From Verrucomicrobiaceae bacterium E54 (GTDB taxonomy: Bacteria > Verrucomicrobiota > Verrucomicrobiia > Verrucomicrobiales > Akkermansiaceae): a stretch of DNA of 56,300 bases. Each line of letters starts with the position of its first letter. Position 1 is the stretch's first letter. Below, piece by piece: positions 26,499 to 37,485 of this stretch. The position numbers and the translations under genes were made by a program. Location of the stretch: positions 1-56,300 of the forward strand of contig JAKZES010000034.1 of assembly GCA_022548915.1 (NCBI GenBank), read 5' to 3'. Under the pieces are notes generated by a model. It ran no database searches. It was given only the letters and a program-made list of their open reading frames with translations, and was not told the origin of the DNA.

Positions 26499-27202
26499 TG
26501 CTTTTTCCTTCTGGCGGTGATGATGTCGTTGAGGCGGCCGGGGTCGCGGGTCATTTCGCCCGCGGTGGCCCCGATCTGGAAGAGGGCCCCGGTGGGGCAT
26601 GACTGGACGCACTTGCCGCACCAGGTGCAGGTGGCGGAGTCGCCCCAGTCCTCGTTCATGTCGGTGATGATGTGGGCGCGGCCTCCACGGCCGGCGACGT
26701 TCTTGGTGCCGGCACCCTCGATGTGCCAGCAGGTCCGGACGCAGCGGGCGCAGAGGATGCAGCGGTTGTGATCCATTCCGAAGAGCGGATGGGTCAGGTC
26801 CATTTCCCACTTCGGGTAGCAGTAGTCGTAGCGGACGTGATCCATGCCCTGCGAGTAGGCCATGGTCTGCAGTTCGCAGTGACCGTTGGCGACGCAGGCG
26901 GCACAGACGTGGTTGCGTTCCGCAAACAGGAGCTCAAGCGTGATCCTGCGGTATTTCTTGAGCCGCTCGCTTTGGGTGTGGATCACCCATCCCTCGGCTA
27001 CGATGGTCGAGCAGGCGGGTAGCAGCTTCGGGATGCCCTCGACTTCCACGAGGCACATGCGGCAGGCGCCGGTGTCGTAGACCCCGTCCATGTGGCAGAG
27101 GGTCGGGATGGTGATGCCGGCCGCCTTGGCGGCGTCGAGCACCGAGGAGCCTTCCTCAACGCTGACGTGTTGGTCGTCGATGGTGATGGTGCGGACTGAC
27201 AT
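26486..27202 (-). CDS. hoxU: Diaphorase iron-sulfur subunit HoxU
   Basis: HoxU (238 residues), the electron-transfer subunit between HoxY and HoxF. An N-terminal [2Fe-2S] domain (TLCHMDGVYDTGACRMCLVEV in part), a His-Cys3 site (about 95-110: HVCAACVANGHCEL), and two [4Fe-4S] motifs (CILCARCVRTC and CTWCGKCVQSCP) are in the order seen in HoxU/NuoG N-termini. It overlaps hoxY and lies 9 bases after hoxF. Confidence 0.95.
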   Translation of the reverse strand: MSVRTITIDDQHVSVEEGSSVLDAAKAAGITIPTLCHMDGVYDTGACRMCLVEVEGIPKLLPACSTIVAEGWVIHTQSERLKKYRRITLELLFAERNHVCAACVANGHCELQTMAYSQGMDHVRYDYCYPKWEMDLTHPLFGMDHNRCILCARCVRTCWHIEGAGTKNVAGRGGRAHIITDMNEDWGDSATCTWCGKCVQSCPTGALFQIGATAGEMTRDPGRLNDIITARRKKQWNV

Positions 27203-27211
27203 GGGATTGGA

Positions 27212-28837
27212 TCAGGCGGTGGTCACGGGAGGAGCGGCATAGGGATTCTCCTGAAGGAGTTCCTCGTATTCGTTGCGGAAGAAGCGGAGTGTGCTGAGCA
27301 CCGGGTTGGGGGCGGTCATGCCGAGGCCGCAGAGGCTGGTGTGTTTGACCATGTCGCAGAGCTCCTCGAGGAGTTCGAGGTCGCGGGCGGTGGCCTTTTT
27401 CTCGATGATCTTGGTCAGCAGATGGTGCATCTGGACGGTGCCGGTGCGGCATGGAATGCACTTGCCGCAGGATTCGTCGCGGCAGAACTCCATGAAGAAC
27501 CGGGCGACGTCGACCATGTTGGTCGTCTCATCCATCACGATCATCCCGCCGGATCCCATGATCGAGCCAAGCGCGGAGAGGGATTCGTAGTCGACGGGAG
27601 TGTCGAGGTGGTCGGCGGGGATGCAGCCGCCGGACGGGCCGCCGGTCTGGACCGCCTTGACGGTGCCGCCATCCGGGGCGCCGCCGCCCATCTCCTCGAC
27701 GATCTGGCGCAGCGGAGTGCCCATGGGGACTTCGACGATCCCCGTGTTGGTGATCTTTCCGGCGAGGGCGAAGACCTTGGTCCCCTTGCTCTTCTCGGTG
27801 CCGATGTCGGCGAACCACTTGGCGCCGTTACGGATGATGGGCGCGACGTTGGCGAAGCTCTCCACATTGTTGATCAGCGTCGGGCAGCCCCACAAGCCGC
27901 TCTCGGCGGGGAAGGGGGGGCGTGGACGCGGGACCCCGCGCTTGCCCTCGATCGAGGCCATCAGGGCGGTTTCCTCGCCGCAGACGAAGGCACCGGCACC
28001 GATCCGGAGGTCGATGGAGAAGTTGAACGGGCACTCCATGATCTGGGCACCCAGGAGTCCCGCCTTCTTGGCCTGCTTGATCGCCTTCTGCAGCCGCTCG
28101 ATGGCGAGCGGATACTCGGCCCGGACGTAGATGTAGCCCTGCTCGGCGCCGACCGCGTAGGCGGCCAGGGTCATGCCCTCGAGGATCGCGTGGGGATCAC
28201 TCTCGAGCACGGTGCGGTCCATGAAGGCACCGGGGTCTCCTTCGTCGGCATTGCAGACGATGTATTTCTTGTCGCCGCGGGCCTTGGAAACGGTCTGCCA
28301 CTTGAGGCCGGTCGGGTAGCCGCCGCCGCCGCGTCCGCGCAGGCCGCTGGTCATCATCTCCTGAACGACTTCCGCGGGTTGCATCTCGCGCAGGGCGTGG
28401 CGGAGGGCCATGTAGCCGTCGGCCGCGATGTAGCTCTCGATCCGTTCCGGGTCGATCTCGCCGCTGTTTCCGAGCACCACCGAGAACTGCTTGGCGAAGA
28501 ACGGCTGCGTGGGATCACCCGTCTGGAGCTTGGCGATCGATCCATCCAGAGCCGCGGTGACGATGGCCTTGGCATCGCTCGGTTCCAGCTTCTCGTAGAG
28601 AGGTCCCTCCGGGTCGGCCTGGGCGAGCGGTCCCTGACAGCAGAGGCGCATGCAGCCGACGCCGCGGACTTCGATCTGATCTTCCGCACCGGCCTCCTTG
28701 ACGGCGGCCTTGAGGTTCTTGAGGAGATCTCCGGAGCCCTGGGAAGTACACCCGGCCGCCATGCAGCAGCGAATGGTGGTCTTCTTGCGGGCGGCGAGTT
28801 CGGCCTCCTTGATTTCCTTCAGTTCATTCAGCGTCAT
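27212..28837 (-). CDS. hoxF: Diaphorase NADH-binding subunit HoxF
   Basis: HoxF (541 residues), the FMN- and NAD(H)-binding subunit. An N-terminal thioredoxin-like [2Fe-2S] domain (about 20-110: [22 protein letters not shown]) precedes the NuoF-like core with [30 protein letters not shown] and [15 protein letters not shown] (FMN/NAD site). The [4Fe-4S] motif is [13 protein letters not shown] with the fourth Cys in TSLCGLG. The start at 28837 is chosen where the ferredoxin domain begins; it overlaps the hoxE end by 14 bases. Confidence 0.94.
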   Translation of the reverse strand: MTLNELKEIKEAELAARKKTTIRCCMAAGCTSQGSGDLLKNLKAAVKEAGAEDQIEVRGVGCMRLCCQGPLAQADPEGPLYEKLEPSDAKAIVTAALDGSIAKLQTGDPTQPFFAKQFSVVLGNSGEIDPERIESYIAADGYMALRHALREMQPAEVVQEMMTSGLRGRGGGGYPTGLKWQTVSKARGDKKYIVCNADEGDPGAFMDRTVLESDPHAILEGMTLAAYAVGAEQGYIYVRAEYPLAIERLQKAIKQAKKAGLLGAQIMECPFNFSIDLRIGAGAFVCGEETALMASIEGKRGVPRPRPPFPAESGLWGCPTLINNVESFANVAPIIRNGAKWFADIGTEKSKGTKVFALAGKITNTGIVEVPMGTPLRQIVEEMGGGAPDGGTVKAVQTGGPSGGCIPADHLDTPVDYESLSALGSIMGSGGMIVMDETTNMVDVARFFMEFCRDESCGKCIPCRTGTVQMHHLLTKIIEKKATARDLELLEELCDMVKHTSLCGLGMTAPNPVLSTLRFFRNEYEELLQENPYAAPPVTTA

Positions 28838-29357
28838 GGCCGGTCCATTCCTTGATTTTGGCGAGGGCGTCCTCGGGTGTTTGCTTGGCGGCGACCTGCC
28901 CGTCGTAGGTGACCGCGGGTGCCACGCCACAGGCGCCGATGCAGCGGGCGGTGAGCAGGGAAACCTTGTCGTCGGGCGTGGTTTCACCCGCAGTAATGCC
29001 GGTGGCCTCCTCGACGGCGGCCTGCACCTTGTTGGCTCCCTTCACGTAGCAGGCGGTGCCCAGGCAGACCACACAGGTGTGCTCGCCTTTCGGTTTGAGT
29101 GTGAAGAAGTGGTAGAAGGTGGCGACGCCGTAGACACGGCTCGGCGGCAGCTTCAGGTGATGGGCGACGAAGATGAGCAGGTCGTCTTCCAGGTAACCGA
29201 AGAGCTCCTGGGCCTTGTGCAGGACCTCGATCAGGGCGTCGGCGCGGAACATGTGGCGCTTCATGAAGACCTCGAGGATCTTGAAGCGCTTGTCTCCGCT
29301 GGCGTGCTCTAGGACGTGGTCGATCTCCCTCGACCGGGGCTGGTGAATGAGCGGCAT
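28824..29357 (-). CDS. hoxE: Diaphorase [2Fe-2S] subunit HoxE
   Basis: HoxE (177 residues), a NuoE-like subunit with a thioredoxin-like [2Fe-2S] domain: [11 protein letters not shown] and [11 protein letters not shown] supply the four cysteines. The helical N-terminal half contains [30 protein letters not shown], in part, the NuoE signature. The start [16 protein letters not shown] at 29357 is taken; a longer in-frame start adds 17 residues of low quality. It is the first gene of the leftward hox-hypE operon. Confidence 0.92.
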   Translation of the reverse strand: MPLIHQPRSREIDHVLEHASGDKRFKILEVFMKRHMFRADALIEVLHKAQELFGYLEDDLLIFVAHHLKLPPSRVYGVATFYHFFTLKPKGEHTCVVCLGTACYVKGANKVQAAVEEATGITAGETTPDDKVSLLTARCIGACGVAPAVTYDGQVAAKQTPEDALAKIKEWTGHDAE

Positions 29358-29418
29358 GGGTTCGCCGGGGTTGGCGTTGGGTGAGTGGAGCGGCCCTTCC
29401 CTCTCCACGCGTCTAACG

Positions 29419-29446
29419 ATTTATGATTTTGAGATCGAGGGCACAA
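29419..29446 (-). promoter_or_regulatory. Candidate promoter of the hox operon
   Basis: Read on the minus strand, TTGTGC (29446-29441) and ATAAAT (29424-29419) are separated by 16 bases, 62 bases upstream of the hoxE start. The spacing is acceptable but both boxes are imperfect. This is the only AT-rich patch in the roughly 200-base gap between hoxE and the RES gene. Confidence 0.35.
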
Positions 29447-29557
29447 TCTCCGTCCATGCGCGTGGATTGTGAAAACCTCCGCATCAAATTCGACGGTCTT
29501 GGCCGACGTCGTGAAACCCCTGCTTCGCGCCCGTGCGCTCCACCGGCAACAGACATG

Positions 29558-29998
29558 TTAGAGTCTGTCGTCGAAGCGGAAATCGACCGCTTCGCCGACC
29601 CGGACCCGGGCCATCTCGGGGTGGGCGGGATTGAGCAGGTAGTTCGGCTCCTCGGGGATCAGGGCCGATGGGGCGCGCAGGCACAGGAATCGTTCCTGCC
29701 GGATCCACGAGTCACCCACCGTCGCCGGGTTCGCGTCCCGATCCGCATCGCGGATGTGGCGGGTGGGAATCCGGGCTTCGAGGATGCGGTAGGGCTTCGC
29801 CCGGCTGCGCGGCGAGGGAAGGTGGAGGAGCAGTTCGAGGGCGGCGAGGGCGCGACTTCCGGCGAGGTAGACGACGGGTCGGCCGGGCGAGTTCCACCGG
29901 CCACCATGGCGGCGGGCCCCCTCGCCGGAGAAGGCGGTGGACACCCACCGCGGCGCCACGATCCGGTAGGCGGTCAGGAACTCACGAGAAGACGCCAT
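29558..29998 (-). CDS. RES-domain toxin (NAD+-degrading type)
   Basis: A 146-residue RES-domain protein. Members of this family act as toxins that destroy cellular NAD+. Conserved features are AYRIVAPRW (Arg), GEGARRHGGRWNSPGRPVVYLA (in part) and the helix SRALAALELLLHL with its Glu. The start at 29998 (MASSREFL) overlaps the antitoxin gene by 17 bases, so they form one operon with the antitoxin first. It lies next to an NAD-linked hydrogenase, which may be chance. Confidence 0.82.
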   Translation of the reverse strand: MASSREFLTAYRIVAPRWVSTAFSGEGARRHGGRWNSPGRPVVYLAGSRALAALELLLHLPSPRSRAKPYRILEARIPTRHIRDADRDANPATVGDSWIRQERFLCLRAPSALIPEEPNYLLNPAHPEMARVRVGEAVDFRFDDRL

Positions 29999-30431
29999 GA
30001 TCGAGGCGGCCGAGGAGGTTTTCCACTTCGCGGGCACCGAACTCGGTATCGGCATAGGAGAGCGGCGACTCGTTGGCGGTGCCCCGGTTTTCCGTCTTGA
30101 GCCACTCGCGGGCCGCTTCTTTGCTGCCGAGGACCTCCATGGCGATCCCGAAGAGCCGGGCGAAGCGGACGATGCGTTCGCTCTCCGGCGTGCCGAGTTG
30201 GCGGGCCTTCTTGCGGCGGTTGAGGGTGGCGGGAGAGATGCCCAGTAGTCGGCCGAGTTCCTCTTCGGGGATGGCCAGCAGCTCAAGGAGGGCGCGAAAC
30301 TCCGCGAACGGCAGCCCCTCCCGGATCCTCTCGACGAGGGGCGCAGTCAGCAGCCCTTCGTCGTTCAGAACGGTCGCGGAATCACCTTGGGGCAGGAGGT
30401 TCCGCACCACCGGAGCCAGACGGTTTTTCAT
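29982..30431 (-). CDS. Xre/MbcA-type antitoxin of the RES toxin
   Basis: A 149-residue antitoxin. A central helix-turn-helix (about 50-80: EEELGRLLGISPATLNRRKKARQL in part) is followed by the toxin-binding domain of the Xre/MbcA/ParS family (RIVRFARLFGIAMEVLGSKEAAREWL in part), which usually caps a RES toxin. The palindrome-like GACACC-AA-GGTGCC at 30432-30445, immediately upstream of the ATG, is a possible operator for self-repression. Confidence 0.83.
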   Translation of the reverse strand: MKNRLAPVVRNLLPQGDSATVLNDEGLLTAPLVERIREGLPFAEFRALLELLAIPEEELGRLLGISPATLNRRKKARQLGTPESERIVRFARLFGIAMEVLGSKEAAREWLKTENRGTANESPLSYADTEFGAREVENLLGRLDHGVFS

Positions 30432-30500
30432 GACACCAAGGTGCCAGCCAAATCAGCGGGGGTCAATCAAAAGAAAGAATCCGACTGATCAAATGATGTT

Positions 30501-32709
<2,209 letters not shown>

Positions 32710-32742
32710 TGTGATCAAATGATGGAGAGCTCGGGAGTGAAG

Positions 32743-33489
32743 TCAAGATGGGGTCCCGAGCGTCGTGGTTTCCGAGCGGGCGATCTTGATGAAAACCTCG
32801 TCGAGATCGCGGCCCGCGAAGCGTTGGGTCAGCTCCGAAGCGGTGCCTTCCGCAAGGATCCGGCCCTCGTGGAGGAACAGCACCCGGTCGCAGACCTCCT
32901 CGATGTCCCGCATGTTGTGCGAGGTGTAGAGAATCGCCGGATGCCGTTCGCGCTGGATGCGGCGGACCAGCTTGCGCACCTTGTCGGCGATGTCGGGATC
33001 GAGCGAGGCGGTCGGTTCGTCGAGTAGCAGCAGATCGGGATCGTTGAGCAGCGCCTTGGCGAGGTTCACCCGGGTGCTTTCACCGGCCGAAAGCTGGCCG
33101 GTGACCTTGTTCGCGAGGTGGGGGATCTCGAGGAGTTCGAGGAGTTCGGCTACCTTCCGCTTCGGCTGTTTCACCTCGTAGAGGCTGGCGAAGATCTCGA
33201 GATTGTGGTGGACCTTGAGGTTGCCGGGAAGGGTCGCGTAGGTGGTGCAGAAGTTGGTTCGCTTGAGGATCTCGATGCGGTGCCGGGCGAGGTCCATGCC
33301 AAAGGCCTCGATGGAGCCGTCGCTCGGCGTGATCAGGCCGAGGATCATGTTCATCAACGTCGTCTTGCCCGCACCGTTGACGCCCAGCAGACCGACCGTT
33401 TCGCCCCCGGCCACCTCTAGCGAGACGCCGTCGACGGCGGTGAACCCGTCGAAGCGCTTGGTGATCCTGTCGATGGTGAGAATGGCCAC
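32743..33489 (-). CDS. ABC transporter ATP-binding protein
   Basis: A 248-residue ABC ATPase of the NatA-like drug/sodium exporter type. Walker A is GVNGAGKTT, the signature is LSAGES, Walker B is LLLLDEPTASLD, and the switch His is in YTSHNMRDIEEV. No permease gene adjoins it: upstream is a divergent ThuA gene and downstream is the thiC riboswitch, 33 bases away. The membrane partner must lie elsewhere, or the gene is an orphan. Read-through into thiC is possible. Confidence 0.85.
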   Translation of the reverse strand: MAILTIDRITKRFDGFTAVDGVSLEVAGGETVGLLGVNGAGKTTLMNMILGLITPSDGSIEAFGMDLARHRIEILKRTNFCTTYATLPGNLKVHHNLEIFASLYEVKQPKRKVAELLELLEIPHLANKVTGQLSAGESTRVNLAKALLNDPDLLLLDEPTASLDPDIADKVRKLVRRIQRERHPAILYTSHNMRDIEEVCDRVLFLHEGRILAEGTASELTQRFAGRDLDEVFIKIARSETTTLGTPS

Positions 33490-33578
33490 GCGCGCCCAGC
33501 ATCGACGGATCGGCCGCCGGGTCGAGTGAGAAGCATGGGCGGAAGGATGCGGCGAGGTCGTGCGTAGTGACAGGCATC

Positions 33579-34556
33579 ATGAAATGTACCCCGTCCTTCC
33601 TCTCGCTGTGTCTGGTCCTGGTTTCCGCCTCCGGGCTTTCGGCAGCCGAAAAGCTCCAGGCGCTGATCATGGACGGCCAGAACAACCATGCCGTGTGGCC
33701 GAAGTCGACGATCATGATGCGCGAGTATCTGCAGGACACCGGTCTCTTCGAGGTCGACATCGTGCGGACCGCGTCGATCTGGAAATGGGAGCGGGAGGAG
33801 GCGTGGCTGCCGATGGCCGGGGTGGGCGAGTCGAAGCGGGCGAAGAAGCCCGAGCCGGACCCGGACTTCGCGCCGGACTTTTCGCGCTACGATGTGGTGG
33901 TCAGCAATTTCGGGTTCAACGCCGCCGGTTGGCCGGAGGCGACCAAGCGGTCCTTTGAGAAATACATGGCCGGGGGCGGCGGCCTGGTCGTCGTCCACGC
34001 CGCCAACAACGCGTGGGGCGACTGGCCGGAGTTCAACCGGATGATCGGCCTCGGCGGATGGGGCGGTCGGAACGAGAAATCCGGACCGTATGTCTATTAC
34101 AATGCCGAAGGCGAGGTGGTGCGCGACGATTCGCCGGGGCGCTGTGGGACGCACGGGCCGCAGAGCGAGTTCGTGGTGACGATGCGCGATCTTGATCACC
34201 CGGTCACCAAGGGGGTGCCGGACTTCTGGATGCACGGCAAGGACGAGTGCTATTCACGGCTGCGCGGACCGGCGGAGGACATGACCATCCTGGCGACCGC
34301 GGCGGACACGCCGGCCTTGCAGAAGGAGGGCCGCAACGAACCGATGCTGATGGTGATCGACTACCACAAGGGGCGGGTGTTTCACACCACGCTGGGTCAC
34401 GACACCCCGGCCTTCGAGTGCGTGGGCTTCATCGTCACCTTTCAAAGGGGAACCGAGTGGGCTGCGACGGGCGAGGTAACCCAGAAGATCCCCGAGAACT
34501 TCCCTGGCAAGGCGGAGACGGTGTCGCGCTCCTTCGACCTGAAGCCGGCCGAGTGA
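33579..34556 (+). CDS. Exported ThuA-domain protein
   Basis: A 325-residue protein with a signal peptide (MKCTPSFLSLCLVLVSASG, cut after LSA-A) and a ThuA (class I amidotransferase-like) domain. Seen in it are LIMDGQNNHAVW, VVVSNFGFN, GGGLVVVHAANNAW, LDHPVTKGVPDFW and GRVFHTTLGHD. ThuA proteins are linked to sugar (trehalose/sucrose) use, but the activity is not established for most; in Verrucomicrobia and Planctomycetes they are common near sugar-catabolism genes. Here it precedes a convergent sugar-oxidation operon. The ATG at 33579 gives the best signal peptide. Confidence 0.8.
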   Translation: MKCTPSFLSLCLVLVSASGLSAAEKLQALIMDGQNNHAVWPKSTIMMREYLQDTGLFEVDIVRTASIWKWEREEAWLPMAGVGESKRAKKPEPDPDFAPDFSRYDVVVSNFGFNAAGWPEATKRSFEKYMAGGGGLVVVHAANNAWGDWPEFNRMIGLGGWGGRNEKSGPYVYYNAEGEVVRDDSPGRCGTHGPQSEFVVTMRDLDHPVTKGVPDFWMHGKDECYSRLRGPAEDMTILATAADTPALQKEGRNEPMLMVIDYHKGRVFHTTLGHDTPAFECVGFIVTFQRGTEWAATGEVTQKIPENFPGKAETVSRSFDLKPAE

Positions 34557-34621
34557 AATCGGGAGGCTCAGGACTCTCTCAATCCACCCGTCGCCCATTC
34601 GGGGCTCGCCGGACCGCCGGG

Positions 34622-34637
34622 GCGGACTGAAATCCGC
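34622..34637. repeat. Small palindrome (GCGGA/TCCGC)
   Basis: GCGGA and TCCGC are separated by CTGAAA, between the convergent ThuA and alcohol dehydrogenase genes. It belongs to a set of GGCGGA/TCCGCC palindromes in intergenic gaps between 34.6 and 41.6 kb. A second palindrome, GCTCCGGAGC, lies about 10 bases further on. Confidence 0.5.
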
Positions 34638-34654
34638 GCTCCATTGCTCCGGAG

Positions 34655-35689
34655 CTACCGGACCTCGATGACCGCCTTGATCGCGCCGGTGGCGGGGTCG
34701 GTGAAGTCGGCGAAGCGCGCGGGGACCTCGTCGAATGCGACGCGGTGGGTGATCCACTTGTCGGTGTCGACCTTGCCCTGGCGGATCAGGTCGATGATCG
34801 CGGTGAATTCGTGCGGCACCGCGTTGCGCGAGGCGAGCAGGGTCAGCTCGCGCCGGTGGAACACCGGGGCGTGGGGAAACTGGAGGTCGGTGGTGGTGAT
34901 GCCGACGTAGACGACCCGCCCGGTGAAGGCGGCGTATTCGAAGCAGGTCGACATCGACTTCGGGCTGCCGGTGGCGTCGATCACGACATCGGCCAGGTGT
35001 CCGCCGGTCAGGGCCTCAAGCTCCGGCAGCGGCGAGTTCGTCGGATCGAAGCGGATGCCCTGCGGGAGGCCCAGGTTTCCGGCGCAGAAGTCGAGGCGGC
35101 CCTGGACCATGTCCATCACGATCACGTTGACGCCGTCCATGAGCTTGAGGAACTCCAGTGCGGCGAGGCCGATCGGGCCGGCGCCAATGACCAGGACGGT
35201 CTCACCCGGCTGCGGGTTTCCTCGCGCCACCGCGTGGTAGCCGATCGCGAGTGTCTCGACCAGGGCAAGCTGGTCGTAGGAGAGGTCGTTGCCGGGGTGC
35301 AGCTTGACCGCCGGCACCTTGTAAGTGCCCTGGCGCAGGCCGCCGTTCATGTGCACGCCGATGACCTGCACGCCGGGACAGCAGTTGCTGTGGCCGGCCT
35401 TCGAGGTGCGGGATTCCGGGTCGTTGAAATAGGGCTCCACCGAGCACTTGTCGCCGGGCTTCACGTTCGTGACCCCTTCGCCGACGGCCACGACCTCGAT
35501 GCCGAGTTCATGGCCGGGGACGCGCGGGTAGTCGAAAAAGGGGAACTTGCCGAGGTAGCACGAGAGGTCGGTTCCGCAGATGCCCATGCGGTGGGTGCGG
35601 ACGGTCGCCTCGCCCGGGCCGGGCGCCGGAGCGTCGGGCAGGTCGATGACATGGATCGTCTCGGGTGCGGTGAATTCGATGGCGTTCAT
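34655..35689 (-). CDS. Zinc-type alcohol (sugar/polyol) dehydrogenase
   Basis: A 344-residue MDR-family dehydrogenase. The catalytic zinc site is MGICGTDLSC (Cys) and VPGHELG (His-Glu). The Rossmann motif is VLVIGAGPIGLAALEF. The structural zinc loop is reduced: the usual four spaced cysteines are replaced by a segment with only NCCPG. It is the last gene of the fucU-epimerase-aldo/keto reductase operon, so the substrate is probably a sugar or sugar acid of the fucose or related pathway; this is an inference. The start MNAIEFTAPE is preferred; an upstream in-frame ATG adds 8 residues. Confidence 0.8.
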   Translation of the reverse strand: MNAIEFTAPETIHVIDLPDAPAPGPGEATVRTHRMGICGTDLSCYLGKFPFFDYPRVPGHELGIEVVAVGEGVTNVKPGDKCSVEPYFNDPESRTSKAGHSNCCPGVQVIGVHMNGGLRQGTYKVPAVKLHPGNDLSYDQLALVETLAIGYHAVARGNPQPGETVLVIGAGPIGLAALEFLKLMDGVNVIVMDMVQGRLDFCAGNLGLPQGIRFDPTNSPLPELEALTGGHLADVVIDATGSPKSMSTCFEYAAFTGRVVYVGITTTDLQFPHAPVFHRRELTLLASRNAVPHEFTAIIDLIRQGKVDTDKWITHRVAFDEVPARFADFTDPATGAIKAVIEVR

Positions 35690-35713
35690 GAAATTGTGAT
35701 GGATGCTCGGCAT

Positions 35714-35730
35714 GGCGGATGCAATCCGCC
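35714..35730. repeat. Small palindrome GGCGGAT-GCA-ATCCGCC
   Basis: Perfect 7-base arms with a 3-base loop, lying between the alcohol dehydrogenase and aldo/keto reductase genes. It could be a translational or mRNA-stability element within the operon, and is one of the GGCGGA/TCCGCC family. Confidence 0.6.
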
Positions 35731-35737
35731 GCCACGT

Positions 35738-36676
35738 TCAGTTGTTTTCAGGCAGCCCGCTCTCGTGGCCGAGATTTTTGACCGGCTCGAAGATCGCGAG
35801 GACCTGGTCGAGCAGTTCGCGGTCGATCGGTTCGGCGAGCCACTCGGCCCACTTGCGGACGTTGACGGGGTTCGCCGAGCCGGCGACGCAGGTGGCGAGG
35901 TCCTCGTGCTCGCAGGAAAACTGCAGCGCGAGTTGGGCGAGGTCCACGCCGCGCTCGTCGCAGAGCTTGGCGGCATCGCGGGCGGCCTGCTTGACCTCCT
36001 CGGGTTCCATCACCCAGTCGGGCGGGCCGGTGCGGGTCAGCAGCCGGGCCGAGAACGGACCGGCATTCATCACGCCCAGACCCTTGGCCTTGAGCCGCGG
36101 CAGCAGGTCGTCGACCAGCGTCGTGTTCTGCAGCGTGTAGCGGTTGTAGCACAGGATGCAGTCGATCAGGTCCTCGACGTGGTCGAGCACGGTGTGGAAG
36201 GTCTTGAGAGGGTAGCAGGAGAAGCCGACGGCCTTGACCTTGCCCTGCTCCTTCGCCTTGAGCACGGCGGGCACGGTTTCCTCCCAGATCTGGGGCAGGG
36301 GCACAAACTCGACGTCGTGCAGCAGCAGGATGTCGAGGTGGTCGGTGCCGAGGCGGTGCAGCGAGGTGTGGATCGATTCCTCGACCCGCTTTGCCGAGAA
36401 GTCGAAGTGGCGGTCGGTGTAGCGGCCGAGCTTGGTGCAGAGCTGGTAGGAGTCGCGCGGCACGTCGCGCAGGGCCACACCGAGCAGCACCTCCGACATG
36501 CCGCGGCCGTAGAAGGGCGAGGTGTCGATGAGGTTGATGCCGAGGTCGAGGGCGGTGTGAACGGACTGCAGGGCCTCGTCGAGGCGGACCTGGCGGAATT
36601 CCTGGCCCAGCGACGAGGCGCCAAAGCCGAGGACGGGGAGATCGATGCCGGTGTTTCCAAGAGGGCGTGTCTTCAT
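35738..36676 (-). CDS. Aldo/keto reductase (aldose 1-dehydrogenase type)
   Basis: A 312-residue aldo/keto reductase. The tetrad is visible as Asp and Tyr in DTSPFYGRG, Lys in CTKLGRY and His in LLLHDVEF. The opening RPLGNTGIDLPVLGFGASSLG is typical. The sequence style resembles D-threo-aldose (L-fucose) or L-galactose 1-dehydrogenases. Its operon partners are a fucose-mutarotase-like gene and a sugar epimerase-like gene. It overlaps the epimerase by 4 bases. Confidence 0.85.
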   Translation of the reverse strand: MKTRPLGNTGIDLPVLGFGASSLGQEFRQVRLDEALQSVHTALDLGINLIDTSPFYGRGMSEVLLGVALRDVPRDSYQLCTKLGRYTDRHFDFSAKRVEESIHTSLHRLGTDHLDILLLHDVEFVPLPQIWEETVPAVLKAKEQGKVKAVGFSCYPLKTFHTVLDHVEDLIDCILCYNRYTLQNTTLVDDLLPRLKAKGLGVMNAGPFSARLLTRTGPPDWVMEPEEVKQAARDAAKLCDERGVDLAQLALQFSCEHEDLATCVAGSANPVNVRKWAEWLAEPIDRELLDQVLAIFEPVKNLGHESGLPENN

Positions 36677-37485
36677 GAGATCTGTGACTTGATGGATTGG
36701 ATGGTTTGGGCCGCGGCGGCCTCGGCGTCGGGCAGCGGGAAAATTTCGGCGGAAAGGTAACCGCGGTAGCCGATCTCCTTCAATGCAGCGACTAAGGGGG
36801 CGGGATCGGTGTGGCCGAAGCCCATGGCATGGCGGTTGGAGTCGGCGTAATGAACGTGGCCGACGAGATCGCCACCTGCGCGCATGGCCTCGGCGAGGTC
36901 GGTCTCCTCGATGTTCATGTGGAACATGTCGGCGAGCAGCACGATGTGGTCGAGCGACTCGCTCCGGACCCATTCGGCGGCGTCGCCGACGCGGTTGAGA
37001 AGGTTGGTTTCGTAGCGGTTGAGCGGTTCGTAGATGAAGGGCACGTCGTGTTTTCCGGAGGCGGCTCCAATCGTGCGCAGGGCGTCCGCGAGCCAGCCGA
37101 GAGCCTGGTCGCGGGACACATCACCGCCCCACTTGCCCTGCATCGACCCGAGGATCGCGGGTGCCTTGAGCGGACCGCCGAAGTCGATCATCGCGAGAAT
37201 GAACTCGAGGGCGGCGGCGCGTTTTCCCGGGTCCGGATCGGTGAGGGACAGGCCATGCTTGACCATGCCGGCGCCGGTGCCGACCGCGGCGATCGGCAGC
37301 CCGTGCCGGTCCTGCAGGGCCTGGATTTCGCTGATTTCCACGGCATCGGGTCCCGGAAGGAAGAGCTCGACGGCGTCGAAACCGAGCGTGGCGGCCTTTT
37401 CAAAGCCCGCGTCCAGCGGGTCGTGGAAGACGAAGGGTCCGGCGGCGGCTTCGGCGACGCGGCAGAGCGTGACGGCGGATTTCAT
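36673..37485 (-). CDS. TIM-barrel sugar isomerase/epimerase-like protein
   Basis: A 270-residue protein of the xylose-isomerase-like TIM-barrel (AP endonuclease 2) family. Metal-binding acids are likely in FIYEPLNRYET, LLADMFHMNIEE, HVHYADSNRHAMGFGH and GYLSAEIFPLPD. Such proteins isomerise or epimerise keto sugars. The exact substrate is unknown; the operon context suggests 6-deoxyhexose or related sugar metabolism. It overlaps fucU by 1 base and the aldo/keto reductase by 4. Confidence 0.8.
   Translation of the reverse strand: MKSAVTLCRVAEAAAGPFVFHDPLDAGFEKAATLGFDAVELFLPGPDAVEISEIQALQDRHGLPIAAVGTGAGMVKHGLSLTDPDPGKRAAALEFILAMIDFGGPLKAPAILGSMQGKWGGDVSRDQALGWLADALRTIGAASGKHDVPFIYEPLNRYETNLLNRVGDAAEWVRSESLDHIVLLADMFHMNIEETDLAEAMRAGGDLVGHVHYADSNRHAMGFGHTDPAPLVAALKEIGYRGYLSAEIFPLPDAEAAAAQTIQSIKSQIS

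Noticed and set aside
27341-28855. A 504-codon open frame on the plus strand across hoxF
   Set aside because: It is antisense to a full-length HoxF with all cofactor motifs and has only composition-driven sequence.
34745-36760. A 671-codon open frame on the plus strand across the sugar operon
   Set aside because: It covers two well-supported genes in the opposite strand and shows no domain.
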